Source: Nitrosomonadales bacterium
GTDB taxonomy: Bacteria; Pseudomonadota; Gammaproteobacteria; Burkholderiales; Sulfuricellaceae
Direction of reading: 5' to 3'
NCBI GenBank assembly: GCA_003104895.1
Contig: PQAG01000189.1
Location: 29,516 to 40,824 of the forward strand
Length of the DNA stretch: 11,309 nt
How positions within the stretch are numbered: the first letter of the stretch is position 1; each line of letters opens with the position of its first letter. The position numbers were made by a program, and so were the translations under genes. Positions 7,359 through 11,309 of this stretch are shown one piece after another. The notes under the pieces were generated by a model, which was not told where the DNA came from, ran no database searches, and saw only the letters and a list, made by a program, of their open reading frames with translations.

Positions 7359-7386
7359 TGTTTATGACGCTTTTTTAGTGCGTCAA
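7359..7386 (-). promoter_or_regulatory. Candidate sigma70 promoter for the FadL cassette, with an embedded inverted repeat
   Basis: On the minus strand TTGACG (7386-7381) is followed after 16 bases by TAAACA (7364-7359), giving a predicted start near 7352 and a leader of about 55 bases. The -35 is one base from consensus; the -10 is weaker. The inverted repeat TGACGC-N9-GCGTCA (7365-7385) fills the spacer and overlaps the -35, a typical place for a repressor operator. The promoter is inferred from sequence only. Confidence 0.55.
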
Positions 7387-7440
7387 TGTTACACAAAAAA
7401 CAACGCCAGACAAGCTTGCTGTCGGCATTCCAGCTCAAAT

Positions 7441-7458
7441 TGTTGCGCAGGCGCAACA
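7441..7458. repeat. Perfect 18-bp palindrome, operator candidate
   Basis: TGTTGCGC, AG, GCGCAACA: 8-bp perfect arms separated by 2 bases. The size and tight spacing suit a dimeric helix-turn-helix regulator rather than a terminator, since no T tract follows. It is about 90 bases upstream of the predicted cassette transcription start and 171 bases upstream of the gyrA ATG, so either side could be its target. No regulator was recognised from the motif. Confidence 0.6.
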
Positions 7459-7511
7459 CTTGAAATGGCATTTGCCGTGACATTAAGACTTTATACCCCA
7501 TGGCACACAGG

Positions 7512-7532
7512 GAGGCGCTGCCCTTACGCCTC
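7512..7532. repeat. Inverted repeat GAGGCG-N9-CGCCTC
   Basis: Perfect 6-bp arms at 7512-7517 and 7527-7532 enclose the 9-base spacer CTGCCCTTA. It has the same geometry as the repeats at 7365-7385 and 7568-7588, though not the same sequence. It may be an operator half-site pair or a chance hairpin. Confidence 0.4.
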
Positions 7533-7567
7533 ACCCCTCTCCCACAGACCTTATGGCCTGAACCATC

Positions 7568-7588
7568 CTCGCGTGCTAATATCGCGAG
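7568..7588 (+). promoter_or_regulatory. Possible gyrA extended -10 promoter inside an inverted repeat
   Basis: CTCGCG (7568-7573) and CGCGAG (7583-7588) are perfect inverted arms around TGCTAATAT. The spacer reads as an extended -10, TG-C-TAATAT (7574-7582), with 4 of 6 matches to TATAAT. No good -35 is visible. Transcription would start near 7589, about 40 bases before the gyrA ATG, with a G/C-rich discriminator. G/C-rich discriminators are known to tie promoters, including those of gyrase genes, to DNA supercoiling; applying that here is inference. Confidence 0.4.
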
Positions 7589-7628
7589 TTCAAATTCTGC
7601 CGCCTGATAGAGCAAGCACTTAAAATTT

Positions 7629-10196
7629 ATGGATCAATTCGCCAAAGAAACACTCCCGGTCAGCCTTGAAGAAGAGATGCGCCGTTCCTACCTCGACTAC
7701 GCCATGAGCGTGATCGTGGGGCGCGCCCTGCCGGACGTGCGCGACGGACTGAAACCGGTGCATCGCCGCGTGCTGTTCTCCATGCACGAGCTGTCCAACG
7801 ACTGGAACAAGGCCTACAAGAAGTCGGCGCGCATCGTCGGCGACGTCATCGGTAAATACCACCCCCACGGCGACACCGCGGTGTACGACACCATCGTGCG
7901 CATGGCGCAGGATTTCTCGCTGCGCTACCCGCTGGTGGACGGCCAGGGCAACTTCGGCTCCATCGACGGCGACAACGCCGCGGCGATGCGCTACACCGAA
8001 ATCCGCATGGCGAAAATCGCCCATGAACTGCTGGCGGACCTCGACAAGGAAACCGTGGATTTCGGCCCCAACTACGATGGCTCGGAATTCGAACCGCTGG
8101 TGCTGCCCGCCAAGATCCCCAACCTGCTGATCAACGGCTCCTCCGGCATCGCGGTGGGCATGGCGACCAACATCCCGCCCCACAACCTCGACGAAGTGGT
8201 GGATGCCTGCCTCAAGCTGCTGGCCGAGCCCGAAACCGGCATCGAGGAACTGATCGAGATCGTGCCCGCGCCGGACTTCCCCACCGCCGGCATCATCTAC
8301 GGCACCGCGGGCGTCAAGGAAGGCTACCGCACCGGGCGCGGCCGGGTGGTGATGCGCGCGCGCTGCCACTTCGAGGATATCGGCAAGGGCGAGCGCCAGG
8401 CCATCATCATTGACGAGCTGCCCTACCAGGTGAACAAGGCCAATCTGTGCATCAAGATCGGCGAACTGGTGCGCGAGAAGAAAATCGAGGGCATTTCCGA
8501 CCTGCGCGACGAGTCGGACAAGTCCGGCATGCGCGTGGTGATCGAGCTGAAGCGCGGCGAAGTGCCGGAAGTGATCCTCAATCAGCTGTACAAAGACACC
8601 CAGATGCAGGACACCTTCGGCATGAACATGGTGGCCCTGGTGGACGGCCAGCCGCGCCTCTTGAACCTCAAGCAGATGCTCGACGCCTTCCTGCGCCACC
8701 GCCGCGAAGTGGTCACGCGCCGCACCGTGTTCGAGCTGCGCAAGGCGCGCGAGCGCGGCCACATCCTGGAAGGCCTGGCCGTCGCATTGTCCAACGTGGA
8801 CGAGATCATCGCCCTGATCAAGGCTGCGGCCACGCCGGCCATCGCCAAGCAGGGCCTGATGGAGCGCAGCTGGCGCTCGCCGCTGGTGGAGGAAATGCTG
8901 CAGCGCGCTTCCGCCGACGCTTCCCGCCCGGAAGGACTGGCGCCGGAATTCGGCTTTTCCGCCTCGGGCTACCGCCTGTCCGAAGCCCAGGCCCAGGCCA
9001 TCCTGGAACTGCGCCTTCAGCGCCTGACCGGGCTGGAGCAGGACAAGATCGTCGGCGAGTACAGGGACGTGATGCTGAAGATCGCCGACCTGCTGGACAT
9101 CCTGGCGCGCCCGGAGCGGGTCACGGAAATCATCGTCACCGAGCTCAACACGGTCAAGGCCCAGTTCGGCGACCGCCGCCGCAGCGAGATCATCGCCCAT
9201 GCCCAGGACTTGAGCATGGAAGACCTGATCGCGCCGGAAGACGTGGTGGTCACGCTGTCCCACTCCGGCTACATCAAGTCCCAGCCGCTCGACGACTACA
9301 AGGCGCAGAAGCGCGGCGGGCGCGGCAAGCAGGCCACGGCGATGAAGGAAGAGGATTTCATCGACAACCTGTTCATCGCCAACACCCACGACTACATCCT
9401 GTGCTTCTCCAACCATGGCCGGGTGTACTGGATCAAGGTGTATGAGGTCCCGCAAGGCAGCCGCATTTCGCGCGGACGCCCCATCGTCAACCTGCTGCAA
9501 CTGGACGAAGGCGAGAAGATCAACGCCGTCCTGCCGGTCAAGGAGTTCGACGAAAACCATTTCATCTTCATGGCCACGGCCAGCGGCATCGTCAAGAAAA
9601 CGCCGCTGACCAACTTCTCGCGCCCAATGAAGCGCGGCATCATCGCCATCAACCTGGACGAGAGCGACTTCCTCATCGGCGTCGCCATCACCGACGGCCA
9701 GCACGACGTGATGCTGTTTTCCGATGGCGGCAAGGCGGTGCGCTTCGAGGAAAGCGATGTGCGCGACACCGGCCGCAACTCGCGCGGCGTGATCGGCATG
9801 CGCCTGCAGAAGGACCAGAAAGTCATTTCCCTGCTGGTGGCGGAAAACGAGAACCAGTCGGTCCTGACCGCCACCGAAAACGGCTACGGCAAGCGCACCC
9901 CGATCACCGAGTACACGCGCCACGGCCGCGGCACCCAGGGCATCATGGCGATCCAGACCTCGGAGCGCAACGGCAAGGTGGTCGCCGCCACGCTGGTGGA
10001 GGAAAAGGACGAACTCATGCTCATCACCACCGGCGGCGTGCTGATCCGCACCCGCGTGCGAGAAATCCGCGAAATGGGCCGCGCCACCCAGGGCGTGACC
10101 CTGATCAACCTGGACAAGGGCGAGAAGCTGACCGGCCTGCAGAAAGTGGTCGAATCGGAAGAATCCGACGAAGCCGGGGAATCCGAGGAAGAATGA
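7629..10196 (+). CDS. gyrA: DNA gyrase subunit A
   Basis: Subunit A of DNA gyrase (A2B2), the type IIA topoisomerase that introduces negative supercoils with ATP hydrolysed by GyrB. It cuts and rejoins DNA and wraps it on the C-terminal domain. The 855 residues are close to the usual length of about 875. The N-terminal numbering equals E. coli: catalytic Tyr122 with Arg121 in AAAMRYTE, and the quinolone region HPHGDTAVYD with Thr83 and Asp87. Thr at 83 is natural in several Gram-negative bacteria, so it is not evidence of resistance. The winged-helix and tower regions lie within about 10-480 with the coiled-coil gate ahead of the beta-pinwheel. The GyrA box QKRGGRG is at 560-566, marking gyrase rather than ParC. 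The tail is acidic (from about 840, Glu/Asp-rich), as in E. coli, where it modulates supercoiling. No clear Shine-Dalgarno sequence precedes the ATG, but the start matches the family N-terminus. serC follows 115 bases later. Confidence 0.98.
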   Translation: MDQFAKETLPVSLEEEMRRSYLDYAMSVIVGRALPDVRDGLKPVHRRVLFSMHELSNDWNKAYKKSARIVGDVIGKYHPHGDTAVYDTIVRMAQDFSLRYPLVDGQGNFGSIDGDNAAAMRYTEIRMAKIAHELLADLDKETVDFGPNYDGSEFEPLVLPAKIPNLLINGSSGIAVGMATNIPPHNLDEVVDACLKLLAEPETGIEELIEIVPAPDFPTAGIIYGTAGVKEGYRTGRGRVVMRARCHFEDIGKGERQAIIIDELPYQVNKANLCIKIGELVREKKIEGISDLRDESDKSGMRVVIELKRGEVPEVILNQLYKDTQMQDTFGMNMVALVDGQPRLLNLKQMLDAFLRHRREVVTRRTVFELRKARERGHILEGLAVALSNVDEIIALIKAAATPAIAKQGLMERSWRSPLVEEMLQRASADASRPEGLAPEFGFSASGYRLSEAQAQAILELRLQRLTGLEQDKIVGEYRDVMLKIADLLDILARPERVTEIIVTELNTVKAQFGDRRRSEIIAHAQDLSMEDLIAPEDVVVTLSHSGYIKSQPLDDYKAQKRGGRGKQATAMKEEDFIDNLFIANTHDYILCFSNHGRVYWIKVYEVPQGSRISRGRPIVNLLQLDEGEKINAVLPVKEFDENHFIFMATASGIVKKTPLTNFSRPMKRGIIAINLDESDFLIGVAITDGQHDVMLFSDGGKAVRFEESDVRDTGRNSRGVIGMRLQKDQKVISLLVAENENQSVLTATENGYGKRTPITEYTRHGRGTQGIMAIQTSERNGKVVAATLVEEKDELMLITTGGVLIRTRVREIREMGRATQGVTLINLDKGEKLTGLQKVVESEESDEAGESEEE

Positions 10197-10202
10197 TTTA
10201 CT

Positions 10203-10295
10203 AACCACGGGGCACACGGGGGGCACGGGGGGAAAACCTGATATTTTTTGCTTTCCCAGTGCGCCCCGTGCCCCCCGTGGTTTAATTGTTTTTTT
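10203..10295 (+). terminator. G/C-rich hairpin and T tract between gyrA and serC
   Basis: The right arm CCCCGTGCCCCCCGTGGTT (10264-10282) matches the left side in two ways. It gives a perfect 16-bp stem with 10215-10230. Alternatively it gives a 10-bp outer stem (10203-10212 with 10273-10282) plus a 9-bp inner stem (10222-10230 with 10264-10272) with a 9-base bulge. A T tract follows (10289-10295). It starts 6 bases after the gyrA stop and could act as an intrinsic terminator, although the stem is long and the T run is set back by six bases or more. The left arm carries G runs of 4, 6 and 6, so it could also be a dispersed REP-like element or a G-quadruplex former. Confidence 0.6.
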
Positions 10296-10311
10296 GATTT
10301 TAATACTCGAT

Positions 10312-11309
10312 ATGCAACGACTTCACAATTTCAGCGCCGGCCCCGCCATGCTGCCCCAGGAGGTTCTGGAGCAGGCACGCGACGAACTCCTGAACTGGCA
10401 TGGCTGCGGCATGTCGGTGATGGAGATGACCCATCGCGGCAAGGATTTCTCCGGCATCATCAATCAGGCCGAGGCAGACCTGCGCGAGTTGCTGGCCATC
10501 CCTGCCAGCTACAAGGTGCTGTTCCTCCAGGGCGGCGCAACCCTGCAGTTCGCCCAGATCCCGCTCAACCTGCTCGCCGGTGGCTCGGCCGACTACATCG
10601 TCACCGGCGCCTGGTCCAAGAAGGCCTTCAAGGAAGCAGGAAAGGTCGGCAACGCGCGCCTGGCCGCCACCACCGAGGCCAGCAATTTCACCCGCCTGCC
10701 GGATACCACAGAAATCAGCCTGAGCAAGGATGCGGCCTATCTGCATGTCTGCACCAACGAGACCGTGCATGGCGTGGAAATGCATGATGTCTCCACGCTG
10801 CGCGCAACGGTTCCCCTCGTTGCGGACATGAGTTCGCACATCCTGTCGCGCCCGGCCGATGTATCGAAATACGGACTGATCTACGGCGGCGCGCAGAAGA
10901 ACATCGGCCCGGCCGGCCTGACGCTGGTCATCGTGCGCGAAGACCTGCTCGGCAAGGCGCCGGCCAGCATCCCGACCATGCTCGACTACAGCGTGCAGGC
11001 CGAAAACGGCTCCATGCTCAACACCCCGCCGACCTACTCGATCTACGTGGCGGGGCTGGTGTTCCGGTGGCTGAAGAAACAGGGCGGCCTGGCCGCCATC
11101 GAGCAGGCCAACATTGCCAAGGCCAGGCTGATCTACGACGCCATCGATGCCAGCAGCCTCTACCACAACCCGGTAGACCCCTCGTGCCGCTCGCGCATGA
11201 ACGTGCCTTTCACCCTGAAAAAGGAAGGGCTCGATGAAGCCTTCATTGCCGCCGCCAGACAGCAGGGCATCGTTTCCATCAAGGGCCACAAGATGGTCGG
11301 CGGCATGCG
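10312..11309 (+). CDS. serC: Phosphoserine aminotransferase, 3'-truncated by the window edge
   Basis: PLP-dependent transaminase (class V, fold type I) that makes O-phosphoserine from 3-phosphohydroxypyruvate and glutamate in serine synthesis; in many bacteria it also serves pyridoxal phosphate synthesis. The frame runs off the right edge with no stop: 332 codons are present of about 360. The N-terminus MQRLHNFSAGPAMLP matches the family (NFSxGPAMLP) and fixes the start at 10312; no in-frame alternative lies just upstream. Visible are the phosphate-binding region MEMTHRGKDF (37-46), QGGAT (73-77), Trp101, which would stack on PLP, Asp172 in ADMSSHILSRP, and the PLP lysine Lys196 in GGAQKNIGPAG. 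No Shine-Dalgarno sequence is visible; a TAATAC at 10301-10306 sits close enough that a leaderless transcript is conceivable. It follows gyrA, the usual start of a gyrA-serC-pheA type cluster, but a hairpin lies between. Confidence 0.97.
   Translation, partial: MQRLHNFSAGPAMLPQEVLEQARDELLNWHGCGMSVMEMTHRGKDFSGIINQAEADLRELLAIPASYKVLFLQGGATLQFAQIPLNLLAGGSADYIVTGAWSKKAFKEAGKVGNARLAATTEASNFTRLPDTTEISLSKDAAYLHVCTNETVHGVEMHDVSTLRATVPLVADMSSHILSRPADVSKYGLIYGGAQKNIGPAGLTLVIVREDLLGKAPASIPTMLDYSVQAENGSMLNTPPTYSIYVAGLVFRWLKKQGGLAAIEQANIAKARLIYDAIDASSLYHNPVDPSCRSRMNVPFTLKKEGLDEAFIAAARQQGIVSIKGHKMVGGM

Larger units (their letters stand above)
7298..7628. promoter_or_regulatory. Divergent control region between the FadL cassette and gyrA
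   Basis: This 331-base gap separates two divergently oriented start codons. It holds a ribosome binding site and sigma70-like promoter for the minus-strand cassette, the 18-bp palindrome at 7441-7458, three inverted repeats with 6-bp arms and a 9-base spacer, and an extended -10-like element before gyrA. I see no credible ORF or complete RNA gene in it. Confidence 0.75.

Noticed and set aside
7298..7615. N-terminal extension of FadL paralogue 2 up to an ATG at 7615
   Set aside because: It would bury the signal peptide behind 106 residues of non-family sequence and ignore the strong ribosome binding site before 7297.
7583..7615. tRNA-like sequence (GAGTTCAAATTC, a T-loop look-alike, and TGATAGAGCA, a D-arm look-alike)
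   Set aside because: The elements are in the wrong order, the T-arm does not pair properly, and no acceptor or anticodon stem can be built.
7868..7893. GyrA Thr83 as a quinolone-resistance change
   Set aside because: Thr at this position is wild type in a number of Gram-negative bacteria, and Asp87 is intact.
7620..10226. 868-codon open frame on the minus strand opposite gyrA
   Set aside because: It is fully antisense to a certain gyrA, with a His/Val/Ala/Gly/Asp-heavy composition typical of the antisense frame of a G/C-rich third-position gene. No family features.
10248..10787. 179-codon plus-strand frame over the start of serC
   Set aside because: Wrong frame. The frame starting at 10312 gives a textbook SerC sequence over the same DNA.

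Overview
The window looks like a stretch of betaproteobacterial chromosome. The housekeeping genes (HrpA, GyrA, SerC) match proteobacterial versions closely, and gyrA followed by serC is an order common in Beta- and Gammaproteobacteria. The class is an inference. A sulfur- or iron-oxidising or methylotrophic member of Nitrosomonadales would fit, but nothing here proves it. I see no phage, insertion sequence, CRISPR array or complete RNA gene.

Layout: (1) 1-3192, plus strand: the C-terminal 1063 codons of the ATP-dependent RNA helicase hrpA, cut by the left edge. (2) 3193-3579: an AT-rich gap with a DnaA-box-like cluster, two inverted repeats, and the terminator of the next, convergent gene. 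(3) 3580-7297, minus strand: a three-gene cassette of FadL-type outer-membrane channel, secreted DUF302-like protein, and second FadL-type channel. It is transcribed 7297 to 3580, and each gene is followed by a terminator hairpin. (4) 7298-7628: a divergent control region with a candidate sigma70 promoter for the cassette, an 18-bp palindrome, three inverted repeats of identical 6-9-6 geometry, and a possible gyrA promoter. (5) 7629-10196, plus strand: complete gyrA. (6) 10197-10311: a G/C-rich hairpin followed by a T tract. (7) 10312-11309, plus strand: serC, cut by the right edge.

The cassette is the least ordinary part. The two channels are clear paralogues, each with a signal peptide and the FadL NPA motif at mature positions 33-35. 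The protein between them is exported and seems to carry two DUF302-like halves. A reasonable hypothesis is a hydrophobic-compound uptake module with an exported helper; the substrate cannot be read from the sequence. The internal terminators suggest that expression steps down from the first channel to the second.

The serC start was chosen at 10312 from SerC family conservation, because the reading frame runs off the right edge. The start of the larger FadL gene was set at 7297 by its signal peptide and strong ribosome binding site, although its frame stays open further upstream.
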